Shown here piece by piece: positions 46,741 through 55,324 of a DNA stretch of 64,000 bases (its first letter is position 1; every line of letters begins with the position of its first letter). The position numbers and the translations under genes are program-made. The notes below the pieces were generated by a model, which did no database searches, was not told where the DNA came from, and saw nothing but the letters and a program-made list of their open reading frames with translations. The DNA is from Methanoregulaceae archaeon (GTDB lineage: Archaea; Halobacteriota; Methanomicrobia; Methanomicrobiales; Methanospirillaceae), in NCBI GenBank assembly GCA_015660885.1, contig JACTUB010000013.1:1-64000 (forward strand). The letters run 5' to 3'.

Positions 46741-47274
46741 TTAAATCCACGCCTTCCGCGCTGCGAGCTCAATTGCACGCTGTACGGATTCGCGGGGGAT
46801 GATCGTTGCGACCGGTATGCGGACAAGTTGCTCGACCACGCTCGAAAGGATCGGGGCGCAGACGATGGCCACAGCACCCTCGCGTTCGGCACGGACGGCA
46901 GCCACGATCGCATCCTCCATCGTGTGGACAGGGTATTCGCGAACACGGACACGCTTTGCGTCGACTTCCGCAGTTTTTTCTTCAATCGTATCAAGGACCG
47001 ACCGTGCAACGATCAGCCCGATGAACTCCCCCTCCGTTGCACGATACAGGAAGCGCAGGGCGCGAATGATTGCACGCAGGGTGGAAAGGTTGGGTGAACG
47101 CTTTCCGTGCATTATCTTGTACAACGAGCTCTGCGCAATCCCGCTCTTCTCCGATAATTCCCTGATACTGATCCGGAGATCGTGGCGGAGAAGGTCATTG
47201 AGCGCTCCCACAAACTCCTCATCTGAGGCAAGTGCCGCGCGCGTGAGCCGGTCAATTGGATCCACTTGTATCAT
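46741..47274 (-). CDS. XRE-type helix-turn-helix regulator with C-terminal sensor domain
   Basis: A 177-residue regulator. The N-terminal ~65 residues form a HTH: ISIRELSEKSGIAQSSLYKIMH and RSPNLSTLRAIIRALRF. The C-terminal ~85 residues form an alpha/beta domain (VREYPVHTMEDAIVAAVRAE, VAIVCAPILSSVVEQL) like those of small-ligand sensing methanogen regulators. It lies between argH and the divergent ABC transporter, and a 14-base palindrome upstream of the transporter is a possible operator. Ligand unknown. Confidence 0.85.
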   Translation of the reverse strand: MIQVDPIDRLTRAALASDEEFVGALNDLLRHDLRISIRELSEKSGIAQSSLYKIMHGKRSPNLSTLRAIIRALRFLYRATEGEFIGLIVARSVLDTIEEKTAEVDAKRVRVREYPVHTMEDAIVAAVRAEREGAVAIVCAPILSSVVEQLVRIPVATIIPRESVQRAIELAARKAWI

Positions 47275-47411
47275 ATAATAAATACAATAAGGTTAATTTC
47301 TAAAAATTTTTTCCCTATTGTCCTCATAATTTTGCAAAAATGACGGTAAGAATTCTTCATCAGAATCACGCATTGTGGACAGTTATCCCCAGATTTTATC
47401 TAAATGTGTAA

Positions 47412-47425
47412 TTTATCCGGATAAA
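47412..47425. promoter_or_regulatory. Perfect 14-bp palindrome, candidate operator
   Basis: TTTATCCGGATAAA is fully self-complementary and lies 84 bases upstream of the transporter ATG, in the divergent region shared with the XRE regulator. A second, looser repeat (GGACA at 47429-47433 and TGTCC at 47449-47453) follows. Binding factor is inferred, not shown. Confidence 0.4.
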
Positions 47426-47495
47426 AAAGGACAAAAATAGATAAAAAATGTCCATAAAGCGTAATATTAATTATTGCCAGAACAACGTTCCGACT

Positions 47496-48746
47496 ATGAA
47501 AACGCTGAAAATTTCCGCAATCGCGCTTTTCGCCATTGCACTTTTATTGCTCGTTGCCGGCTGCACCCAGCCGGCGGGAACACCCCAGGGAGTGCCAACT
47601 ACCACCGTTCCGCAAACCCAGGCTGGCACCGAGATCGACGTCTTATATTCAGGTTTCGGCACGATGCCCACGCTCATGGCCTCCAAACAGATTGATGCGT
47701 ATATAGCCTGGCAGCCTTACGTCGAAGTTGCCCCGATGGCCGGTTTTGGAAAAGTGCTTTCTTATAGCGGTGACTTACCCCCGGATTCGAAATGGAAGGG
47801 TCATCCCTGTTGCGTATTCGTAACAACAACCGGCATGGAAAAGGAAAATCCTGATCTGGTCAATGCGATGACTGCATTGATGATGCTCTCGACAGATTAC
47901 ATCAATACCCACCAGGATGAATCAGGTGCGATTGTTGCTGAATGGCTTGCCGGTAAGAGCAATTTCACGTACGGAAACATCTCTGTCTCTTCCGAGCAGG
48001 CGATGACCCGGGCCATTTATACGGTAAATTTCACGAATACACCCACCGATACCTGGCAAAACGGGATCCTCCAGTTCATGTATGCCCAGCGTGAACTTGG
48101 CGTGCTCAACGGCACCTTGGTGAATGCAAGTGATGCAGATGCGAAAGCGATGCTTTTCGATTCAGCACCATACCAGAATGCGAAACAGATGATCCAGAAC
48201 AACCACATCGTGACACCGCCAAAGGCTACCCGCCAGCTGGGATTCGGGTATCTCCTCTCTGACCACGATACCATGCTCTATGTTGCCGTGAAAAAGTGGC
48301 AGTACTTCAATGATACCTACGGGATTGCACTTAAGCCAAGGGATTCGACACAAAGCCGTCCCGAGATCGCTGATCTTATCGTGAACGGCCAGCCGGTCGC
48401 CGAGGTAAAGTTGATTTCAGCGGAATTCGGCGGACCCCTGATGCAGCTGGCAGCTACTGATTCGATCCAGTTCTCCATCGTCGGAAATCCACCGGTCATT
48501 GCTACCGTTGACAAGGGCAACCCGGTCAAGATCATCATGGCAGCCAATCTTGAAGGCTCGGGGGTAGTTGTGTCTGCGGATTCCCCGGCACATGACTGGC
48601 CGAGTTTCTTTGCATGGGCAAAACAGAGAGCTGATGCAGGAAAACCGCTGAGGATCGCTGACCCGGGCAAAGGATCAATCCAGGATATCCTCCTCAAATA
48701 TTCCATGAAGGAGAGTAATTTATCAGTAAAAGAAGTCAATTCATAA
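47496..48746 (+). CDS. ABC importer substrate-binding lipoprotein (NitT/TauT type) with circularly permuted halves
   Basis: A 416-residue lipoprotein: signal peptide plus lipobox LLVAGC (Cys23), then a Pro/Thr linker. Residues ~46-240 match the second half of a normal SsuA/TauA/NMT1 protein (LMASKQIDAYIAWQPYVEVA, then the HPCCVFVTT and NPDLVNAM helices). Residues ~247-416 match the first half (QLGFGYLLSDHDTMLYVAV, later RIADPGKGSIQDILLKYSM). In ordinary members KGSIQDILLKY comes before QIDAYIAW; here the order is reversed, and the C-terminal end (SNLSVKEVNS) would join onto EIDVLYSG. It sits 4 bases before a permease and so looks functional. ATG at 47496 follows a hydrophilic open stretch starting at 47448. 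Substrate unknown. Confidence 0.85.
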   Translation: MKTLKISAIALFAIALLLLVAGCTQPAGTPQGVPTTTVPQTQAGTEIDVLYSGFGTMPTLMASKQIDAYIAWQPYVEVAPMAGFGKVLSYSGDLPPDSKWKGHPCCVFVTTTGMEKENPDLVNAMTALMMLSTDYINTHQDESGAIVAEWLAGKSNFTYGNISVSSEQAMTRAIYTVNFTNTPTDTWQNGILQFMYAQRELGVLNGTLVNASDADAKAMLFDSAPYQNAKQMIQNNHIVTPPKATRQLGFGYLLSDHDTMLYVAVKKWQYFNDTYGIALKPRDSTQSRPEIADLIVNGQPVAEVKLISAEFGGPLMQLAATDSIQFSIVGNPPVIATVDKGNPVKIIMAANLEGSGVVVSADSPAHDWPSFFAWAKQRADAGKPLRIADPGKGSIQDILLKYSMKESNLSVKEVNS

Positions 48747-48750
48747 TCCG

Positions 48751-49518
48751 ATGAAAAAACCCCTTTATTTTTTTCTCCCGGTTCTCATCCTTATCGCGTG
48801 GGAAATTACCGCCACGTTCATCAATAATGCATTTATTCTCCCCCGGCTCGAATCGATTCTTGCGGTCCTGCTCAACCCCACTGCCACGACGTATACGATG
48901 GGGACGGGAAGTTTAATCGATAACGCAAAGGCAAGCATTATCCGCATTTTACTGGGTTTTCTCCTCGCTGCGGTTATCGCAATTCCCTTAGGCATCGGCA
49001 TGGGACGGTCAGAATTTGTCCATGAATTTTTTGATTCCACTATTCAGATACTGCGCCCGATCCCCCCCCTTGCCTGGGTGCCTCTTACGCTCGCCTGGTT
49101 CAAAATAGGAATCACATCGATTGTTTTTATCATCTTTATCGGAGCTTTTTTCCCGATCCTGCTCAACACTATTGACGGAGTCAGGGGGATTAAGAAGACA
49201 TGGGCAGAAGTTGCGATGAACCTTGGTGCTCATGAACGTCAGCTTATGGGAAAGGTGATCCTTCCCGGTGCAGCACCAACGATCTGGACCGGGCTGAGGG
49301 TAGGTTTCGGCGTCGCCTGGATGTGTGTGATTGCTGCAGAATGGCTGCCAGGAACAACCCAGGGACTGGGATATCTTATCCTCTATGCCTATAACTTTGG
49401 CCAGATCAACGTTGTGGTTGCAGGCATGGTGGCTATCGGTCTCATTGGAATTGGATTTGACGTGCTTTTCAAATGGGTTGAAAAACGATGGTTCGGGTGG
49501 CGATCCCTTGAACGGTGA
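48751..49518 (+). CDS. ABC importer permease (NitT/TauT type)
   Basis: A 255-residue integral membrane protein with about six helices. The EAA-like coupling loop GAHERQLMGKVILPGAAPTIW contacts the ATPase, and PIPPLAWVPLTLAWFKIG is the conserved second loop of the SsuC/TauC group. It starts 4 bases after the binding-protein stop. It forms the membrane part of an importer for an unknown small anion or organic solute (sulfonate, nitrate or pyrimidine precursor in known relatives). Confidence 0.9.
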   Translation: MKKPLYFFLPVLILIAWEITATFINNAFILPRLESILAVLLNPTATTYTMGTGSLIDNAKASIIRILLGFLLAAVIAIPLGIGMGRSEFVHEFFDSTIQILRPIPPLAWVPLTLAWFKIGITSIVFIIFIGAFFPILLNTIDGVRGIKKTWAEVAMNLGAHERQLMGKVILPGAAPTIWTGLRVGFGVAWMCVIAAEWLPGTTQGLGYLILYAYNFGQINVVVAGMVAIGLIGIGFDVLFKWVEKRWFGWRSLER

Positions 49519-49545
49519 ATATGGTAAAGAAGATATAACTAAGGG

Positions 49546-50319
49546 GTGAAGAACATCGCGAATCTTTCACTCAGGGACATTTCAAAGACGTTTACCTCTG
49601 AAAAAGGGGAGAAAATTGAGTCGTTGTCATCTATCAGCCTTGATATTGAGAACGAAGAGTTCATCTGTCTTCTCGGACCTTCAGGCTGCGGCAAGACCAC
49701 ACTGCTGCGCATTATTGCAGGACTGGATCGTCCGAGCACCGGCAGCATCAATCTGGACGGATATGGTATCGATCGCCCTAACCCGCAAATCGTTATGATC
49801 TTCCAGGAATATTCACTCTATCCCTGGAGGACTGTTGTTGCCAATATCGGGTTTGGGCTCGAGCTCAGGAAGGTACCGGCACAGGAACGTCATCTGATCA
49901 TAAAAAAATATATCGAAATTGTCGGTCTCGAAGGGTTTGAAAACAGTTATCCGTACGAGCTTTCCGGTGGCATGCGCCAGAGAGTGGCGGTTGCCCGTGC
50001 ACTTGCCGTCGATCCATCGGTCCTTCTCATGGATGAACCGTTCGGGGCGCTCGATGCCCAGACGCGGAACCTGTTGCAGCAGGAACTTCTTAAGATCTGG
50101 GAAAAAACCAAAAAGACCATCGTCTTCGTCACTCACAGCGTGGACGAAGCAGTATATCTTGCAGACCGGATTGTTGTCCTTACCCCGCGTCCCGGAAGAA
50201 TCTGTGAGGTTATCTCGGAAGATAGTCCCCGCCCCCGGGACCGCACAAGCATAGAGTTTGCCAAAGTGCGGCGCCATGTCCTTGATCTTATCAACCAGCC
50301 AAAATGTTCTCTCCCGTAA
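49546..50319 (+). CDS. ABC importer ATP-binding protein (NitT/TauT type)
   Basis: A 257-residue ATPase: Walker A LLGPSGCGKTTLLR (about 43-56), Q-loop FQEYSLYPWRT, signature ELSGGMRQRVAVARAL, Walker B PSVLLMDEPFGALDAQTR and the switch His in VTHSVDEAVYLADRI. The start is GTG at 49546 with GGGG just upstream; no ATG occurs at the proper position. It is the last gene of the three-gene importer and follows the permease by 27 bases. Confidence 0.93.
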   Translation: MKNIANLSLRDISKTFTSEKGEKIESLSSISLDIENEEFICLLGPSGCGKTTLLRIIAGLDRPSTGSINLDGYGIDRPNPQIVMIFQEYSLYPWRTVVANIGFGLELRKVPAQERHLIIKKYIEIVGLEGFENSYPYELSGGMRQRVAVARALAVDPSVLLMDEPFGALDAQTRNLLQQELLKIWEKTKKTIVFVTHSVDEAVYLADRIVVLTPRPGRICEVISEDSPRPRDRTSIEFAKVRRHVLDLINQPKCSLP

Positions 50320-50440
50320 GGTTTAATATGCCACATCTCCATTTTATAAAAGCAGTTTGTTAAGCGTACCGGCATGCTTACCTGATCATTTCTGGATAGT
50401 TATGCCCGCTTTCAGCAATATTTCACAGGAGTAGGACGCG

Positions 50441-51202
50441 ATGGTTAGAAAACCGGCAAAAATGTACAGGAACATTTCAAAGAAAGCCTATACGCGACGT
50501 GAATATATGGGTGGTGTTCCGGGGAGCAAGATTGTGCAGTTCGAGATGGGAAACCTCTCCCAGGAATTCCCGACTGAAGTTGACCTGATTGTCGAGGAGG
50601 CGTGCCAGATACGACACAGCGCGCTCGAGGCTGCACGTATTACGGTCAACCGCCGGTTGATGAAGGACGTGGGCAGGTCAAATTTTCGTTTTAAGGTACG
50701 TATTTTCCCGCACCACGTCCTGCGTGAGAACAAGCAGGCAACCGGCGCCGGTGCTGACCGTGTTTCTGAAGGCATGCGTCTTGCATTCGGGAAAGCTGTC
50801 GGTACCGCAGCACGCGTAGATGCAAACCAGAAAATCCTGACCGTCTACTCCACGCCGCAGTATCTCGAGAAGATTAAGGATGCACTGAATCATGGCGGTC
50901 ACAAGCTCCCCACTCCTTCCCATCTCAGGGTAAGCGTGATCAAGGTCAGCGGCAGGATCGTTGCAGCACCCAAGCTTGTCGGCGAGAGAGTAGTTGAAGC
51001 TCCCAAGGTCGAGGAGGCCGCAGCAGAACCTGCCGAGGCACCGGTAAAGGGAGGCAAGGGAGCAGGCAAGGGACCGGCAGTTGCACCGGTCAAGGGACCA
51101 GCAGTTGCCCCGGCCAAGGGTGCAGAACCCGCCAAGGCCGAAGAGAAGAAGGGCCCGGCTCATGGCCCGTCTCATGCCAAAGGCGGCAGGGACAAAAAGT
51201 AA
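50441..51202 (+). CDS. rpl10e: 50S ribosomal protein L10e with long Ala/Pro/Lys-rich tail
   Basis: The first ~170 residues are a normal L10e (uL16): [53 protein letters not shown] and [19 protein letters not shown]. It binds 23S rRNA near the peptidyl centre. It then continues for ~80 residues of low complexity with repeats such as [17 protein letters not shown] and ends [13 protein letters not shown]. Known L10e proteins are about 165-175 residues, so this tail is an addition. ATG at 50441 is preceded by GGAG. No operon partner is visible. Confidence 0.93.
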   Translation: MVRKPAKMYRNISKKAYTRREYMGGVPGSKIVQFEMGNLSQEFPTEVDLIVEEACQIRHSALEAARITVNRRLMKDVGRSNFRFKVRIFPHHVLRENKQATGAGADRVSEGMRLAFGKAVGTAARVDANQKILTVYSTPQYLEKIKDALNHGGHKLPTPSHLRVSVIKVSGRIVAAPKLVGERVVEAPKVEEAAAEPAEAPVKGGKGAGKGPAVAPVKGPAVAPAKGAEPAKAEEKKGPAHGPSHAKGGRDKK

Positions 51203-51293
51203 TTTTTCCTGTCCTTTTTTTTAAATAACACACTGTTGACTGTGAAATTAGCAAAAATCTAAGGTTCGAACTACACGTTTTATCTTTTTTATT

Positions 51294-51990
51294 TTACAGC
51301 AACAAGAATTGCACAACTCCGGGATTTCCATGAACAATCAACATATCGGAATCCGGCCTGTCGTATATCATTTTGCATATCTCAGATTGTCCCTGGTTTA
51401 TCACCCATTCTTTTTTCGTGTTCGATTCGTTTTTTTTTAAATTCATCAAAGGATTTTTCAATCCCCATCTGATTATGCATCCGACAGAGGATCGATTCAA
51501 TACGGGTATCAAATTCCCATTGGTCAATAACAGGGGATTCACATTTGAATAAATCACCATTAACAAATAAACCATCCGTTTTCAGGATCTCTCTGATACT
51601 GCTATAAAGTCCAACCCTCTTTTCAAACTCAATATGATGAAGTGCGAAACAGGAAACAACCAAATCAAATTTTCGTTCAGAGATAGCACCAAGAATGTCT
51701 TCATTTAAAATGTGTTTGATAATATGGACATTCGGATTTTTGTCAAATCTGTCATGACTTAATCGAATCATTTCATCAGAAAAATCCATTAAAATGCATG
51801 AGAATTGGGTTTTAACGTGAGAATATCGGCTGTGACATCACCATAGCCACTCCCGATATCCAGAATTTTGGGATTTTCAGAGGTATATGTTGTCGCCAAC
51901 TTTGAAATAACCGATAACATTTCATTGCGTTTTGAGTTGGGGCTGGAAAGGATGTCTCTTTGGTACAGTTGTATATACTGTATGTTAAGA
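51294..51990 (-). pseudogene. Decayed class I SAM-dependent methyltransferase
   Basis: Piecing three frames together gives a methyltransferase: NPKILDIGSGYGDVTADIL (motif I), then after a lost base in a TTTT run (about 51795) MDFSDEMIRLSHDRFDKN, FDLVVSCFALHHIEF (motif IV), and after a TGA at about 51388 DMQNDIRQAGFRYVDC plus SCAILVAVK. The frame begins without ATG, GTG or TTG. So there is one frameshift, one stop and probably a lost start. Substrate unknown. Confidence 0.7.
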
Positions 51991-52054
51991 AAAATGAGGG
52001 GATATCTATTTTTTTGAACGTGCGTTCATTGGAGCTATATAATAGCCATAGTGA

Positions 52055-52201
52055 TTATGCAAAACTATATCGAAGCAATATCCGAACGGTCATGAAGCCG
52101 TGCACCGGGCCTGTATCAAGACCACACAGGGATCGAAACAAAAATGGTTAACAATTCCCTGGCAATACTGCCCGGTCTGTTCAATGATGTTACCAGATTG
52201 A
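52055..52201 (+). pseudogene. Zinc-ribbon microgene remnant, copy 1
   Basis: Translation in the frame ending at 52201 gives PNGHEAVHRACIKTTQGS, KQKWLTIPWQYCPVCSMML and PD. No ATG, GTG or TTG precedes PNGH in frame after the stop at 52052-52054; a GTG inside (52097) would give only a ~34-residue product. A second copy with the same pattern (PNGHDAVKR, SWQYCPGCGLMLPDS) lies at 61548-61688 on the other strand. The shared pattern suggests a real protein family rather than chance. Confidence 0.5.
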
Positions 52202-52471
52202 TTCCAATACTGTTGCTGGCATTGCAACAAAAAACCCTGAGACTTCTGATATTGCCGCATAGAAACATATACGAGCCTTCCGAATCTGCCAAAGGAACGC
52301 GAATATAAGCTTCCGCATCTATTGTACTACATCTTGCTTTAGGTAATCATTGATTGTCATATTATCTGTAAGGACACCCATCCTGCCATATTTCACTACT
52401 CAGACCATTAAGATACATCGACCGGATTTCTGTCTCATGCAAAAGCAGATCACGAAGGATCTCTTTGTCGG
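52202..52471. other. Intergenic stretch with a diverged direct repeat
   Basis: No gene seen. The stretch at 52285-52320 reads (in one frame) NLPKEREYKLPHLL and resembles 53035-53070, which reads DLPTEREYGLLHSL; both lie on the plus strand and flank the secreted protein gene. They may be remnants of one duplicated gene. Confidence 0.35.
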
Positions 52472-52945
52472 TCATGATTTCCTCTTCCAGAGCAATACTG
52501 CGCCAGCGATCGAGGAAATAACGATCACGGCGGTTATCGGTGTATATGTCGATTTCGTGATCGGCGTAGTTGATGTCAATGTGTGGGTCGGTGTTGGATT
52601 AGGAATCGGTGTAGGTGTTGACCCCGCATTTATTATCACAGGGACGCGGATGGCATCTCGGATATCAATCTGTCCTGAACTGGCGGAATATTGACCATAG
52701 ATCTGAATGTATCCCGTCACATTACGCCCGGTAATATTACCGGAGATATGAATATTATTTATTGATTGAATGACCGTTAAGAATGACAGTTCAGGGCTTA
52801 CCTCAAAGTCACTGATAGAATCACACGTAATTTTGTCATTCATAGAAGCACCGCTCACTTGAATCTTGATATTACTGCACGTAAGACCCAACACCGGTGT
52901 GCAGAGGGAGATCAATAATACAAAAAATATGAGGGTATTCTTCAT
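52472..52945 (-). CDS. Small secreted membrane-anchored protein
   Basis: A 157-residue protein with a signal peptide (FFVLLISLCTPVLG), a beta-rich middle (FLTVIQSINNIHISGNITGR), a Thr/Pro/Ser linker (TPTPIPNPTPTHTLTSTTP) and a C-terminal membrane helix followed by WKRKS. No PGF motif, so it is simply tail-anchored. No family recognised. Its linker resembles that of the PGF-CTERM protein at 13.3 kb. Confidence 0.75.
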   Translation of the reverse strand: MKNTLIFFVLLISLCTPVLGLTCSNIKIQVSGASMNDKITCDSISDFEVSPELSFLTVIQSINNIHISGNITGRNVTGYIQIYGQYSASSGQIDIRDAIRVPVIINAGSTPTPIPNPTPTHTLTSTTPITKSTYTPITAVIVISSIAGAVLLWKRKS

Positions 52946-53175
52946 AATTATGTCCTTATCTTATATAGTCAGGGATATCCGATAGTTTCCAGATGGATCT
53001 TCTGCATCAATAATGTTGGTATGCGGGCGTAGAAGATCTGCCAACAGAACGCGAATATGGACTCCTACATTCTCTATGCTCCATAGCAGCACTTTATCAC
53101 TCATGATTCAAAGCTCTGTGATGTCTATCTTTAGTAGTGTAACATAGAAAAAAATTAAAGGTTCCGGACAGCCCA
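52946..53175. other. Intergenic stretch
   Basis: Holds the second copy of the diverged direct repeat (53035-53070, DLPTEREYGLLHSL in one frame). No gene seen. Confidence 0.3.
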
Positions 53176-53496
53176 TCACGGCATGATATCCCCGAAGTCT
53201 TCACTGTCCGGAGTAGAGTTTGTTTCCTGTGTTGCATTGAAGGCTTGAGCCTGCGCAACAGCGTTCCCGACATCATCCGAGACCAGTCCCTGATCCGTAG
53301 CTGCCGATGATCCCTCTGCCGCAGAAGGTCCCTGCGGGACGGCTGATCCTGCGGCCTGCATTATGGTGACTGCTGGTTGCTGAGCAGGGGTTTGTAAAGA
53401 TGCATTTCCTTGACTCTGTGACGTGCATCCGGCCATGAATATAACCGTTATCAGACACAGTGCCATAATTCCCGTTGCGATTGCCTTTCGATTCAT
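53176..53496 (-). CDS. Small lipoprotein
   Basis: A 106-residue protein with a lipobox (LITVIFMAGC, Cys24) and an otherwise low-complexity Gln/Ala/Ser-rich, acidic mature part (PAVTIMQAAGSAVPQG, DSEDFGDIMP). No fold is evident. It follows the helical secreted protein by 17 bases and is probably expressed with it. Confidence 0.75.
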   Translation of the reverse strand: MNRKAIATGIMALCLITVIFMAGCTSQSQGNASLQTPAQQPAVTIMQAAGSAVPQGPSAAEGSSAATDQGLVSDDVGNAVAQAQAFNATQETNSTPDSEDFGDIMP

Positions 53497-53513
53497 TATT
53501 CATTCACCTGTCC

Positions 53514-54587
53514 TTACACCGGGGAGCTGTTAGATCTCTGGCTCATTCCTCGATACCCTGAGGTCCGGTTCATTTCGCGGCCCATCGGTGTCCGGTTCGT
53601 CTGCGCCCGTGCTTCGGAGACAATCGCGCGGAGAGCCTGATTAAATTGCTGGTCAAGGGAAACAATCTGGGAGTTTAACGTCTTGAGGGTAGATTCATCG
53701 TGGTTCTCCAGAGCAGTCGGCAGCTGTGGCCGAAGAGTGATAATCTCGTTGAGGAAAGCCTGCGCATTTGTGACGTCCAAGCCCCTTGCCGTGAGATTTG
53801 TGAGACGATCCTGCATTCGTATCGTCGTGTTATCGAAATGTGCGAGCCGTTTTGTCTCCCGGGTCTGCCAAGAAATGCTGATAATCTGTTGTGAGAGCTG
53901 TTTGCAGAGCGCGTCGATCTGGGCGTTCACCGTTTTCAGCTGCGAATCGTCTTTGGCATCGAGACCCGCCTTAAGATTTGGCTGGAGGGCCTGAATCTGT
54001 GTCTCAATCTGCTGGGCAGAGGTTACATCCACGCCCTTCGCGGTTAAGTTAGCGAGAATATCTGTCCGGCGGCCGTCATTGTAAGTGAATTCATCAAGCC
54101 GTGATTTTTCCCGGTCAGTCCAGTAGGCATTATACAAACTCTGGATGGTTGTCTGGTCCGCAGTCACCGAGCTATTTACCGATGTCTGGAGGGCGGTTTC
54201 ATCGCCCTTGTCTGCAGAAAGTGCCGCTTTGAGATCCGTGCGGTATTTTTCAATCTGGGTCTTCATGGTGCCCCAGGCTTGAGTTATGGTATCATCGGTG
54301 GTCATTGACTGAACCGAGGCAACCGTTGCAAGGAATTGTTGTTCATCAGATTGCAGGCTGCCAGTACTCACTGAACTGTTGAGGGTGTCAATGTACTGAA
54401 CAGCCCCATCCATCTTTGCCTTGAAGAGTTCACCAGAGTAGGCTGTATATGCCTGCATGGCTGCTATATGTTCAGAATTGTCATTCCATGACTGCCCCTG
54501 ACTCCATGCACTGACTGCAGCTATACCCGCAGAAATCAGGGCGAAGATACAAATGGACAGGAATAATTTACTATTTTCCTTCATCAT
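53514..54587 (-). CDS. Secreted helical protein with repeated ~80-residue units
   Basis: A 357-residue protein. Residues 5-27 form a signal peptide. The rest is alpha-helical and contains two clear units: ~159-236 (REKSRLDEFTYNDGRRTDIL, NLTAKGVDVTSAQ, LKTVNAQIDAL) and ~243-320 (RETKRLAHFDNTTIRMQDRL, NLTARGLDVTNAQ, LKTLNSQIVSL). A weaker unit with RTDLKAALSADKGDETAL precedes them. The C-terminal ~35 residues are basic and Ser/Arg-rich. No membrane anchor beyond the signal is seen. No family recognised; it is followed by a small lipoprotein gene in a likely operon. Confidence 0.8.
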   Translation of the reverse strand: MMKENSKLFLSICIFALISAGIAAVSAWSQGQSWNDNSEHIAAMQAYTAYSGELFKAKMDGAVQYIDTLNSSVSTGSLQSDEQQFLATVASVQSMTTDDTITQAWGTMKTQIEKYRTDLKAALSADKGDETALQTSVNSSVTADQTTIQSLYNAYWTDREKSRLDEFTYNDGRRTDILANLTAKGVDVTSAQQIETQIQALQPNLKAGLDAKDDSQLKTVNAQIDALCKQLSQQIISISWQTRETKRLAHFDNTTIRMQDRLTNLTARGLDVTNAQAFLNEIITLRPQLPTALENHDESTLKTLNSQIVSLDQQFNQALRAIVSEARAQTNRTPMGREMNRTSGYRGMSQRSNSSPV

Positions 54588-54851
54588 TTTGAATTCTCCA
54601 TTGATGGCGGGATGGTTATTATCGCGTCATCATTGGTACTTTATCTGGAGATATTGCTGGTATATATTGGTAGAATTGGGGTTTTCCGACGTTTAATCAG
54701 CACCAGGAAAACGTATAACCTTTGGGTTACTGGAATAATGATACTTCCTTTTGAATCTAATCACGATTTTGGGAAAATGTTTATTCATTTTATTATCTGG
54801 ATAAGAGAGTATTAATCGAAAAAAATTAGTTTTATGAACAAAAATATTTGC
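54588..54851. other. Intergenic stretch
   Basis: AT-rich, no convincing gene; a 67-codon frame at 54612-54815 lacks any recognisable feature. Ends at the left terminus of the inverted-repeat element. Confidence 0.35.
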
Positions 54852-55293
54852 GGCTCTGTAGAAACCCTACGTTCTCTGAAGAAAAATAGTAACAGAAAGA
54901 TCTAAGGTACGGCGTCTTCTAACCTCGTGGTGAGGGACACTTAAAATTGTGGATATAATCGTTTTAATTTGATCCTTGCATTCGTCAGGACCATATCATG
55001 CCACGAACTCTGGTTGCATACCATACCCCGAGTCCGCTTACGATGGCAAAAAGAATGACGATAACGATGGTGAGGGCGGGCTGACTGTTAGGATGTACCA
55101 CCATATTGATGTATATAGCCAGTCCCTCTACAAGGGTAAGGAGGACTACCATCATTGGTAAGTTATGCTTCTTTTGCGTCATGCTATCTTTAAATTACAA
55201 TAGATACTCTAATAAAAGGTAGGGATACACCGTACTTTAGCTTTTTTTTTGGTCAGTTGCTCTCTTTGGAGAACTCAGGATTTCTACAGAGCC
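54852..55293. mobile_element. 442-bp element bounded by ~30-bp imperfect inverted repeats
   Basis: The left end begins GGCTCTGTAGAAACCCTACG and the right end, read on the minus strand, begins GGCTCTGTAGAAATCCTGAG; the first 13 bases are identical and about 26 of 30 match. No target-site duplication was found. It encloses a 65-codon membrane protein gene (54985-55182). It has the look of a MITE or an internally deleted insertion sequence. A third end-like copy lies at 56234. Confidence 0.5.
54985..55182 (-). CDS. Small two-helix membrane protein
   Basis: Sixty-five residues with two membrane segments (PMMVVLLTLVEGLAIYINMV and LTIVIVILFAIVSGLGVWYA) and a short positively charged N-terminus (TQKKHN). 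No family recognised. It lies inside the 442-bp inverted-repeat element, with ATTTAAAG-type AT sequence just upstream. It may be a passenger or an unrelated gene. Confidence 0.6.
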   Translation of the reverse strand: MTQKKHNLPMMVVLLTLVEGLAIYINMVVHPNSQPALTIVIVILFAIVSGLGVWYATRVRGMIWS

Positions 55294-55324
55294 CCTGGTA
55301 TACTATATAAAACGTAAAACCTGA

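Noticed and set aside
52350..52694. 114-codon ORF with GVGLGIGVGV-type repeat
   Set aside because: It is the complement of the Thr/Pro linker of the secreted protein on the minus strand.
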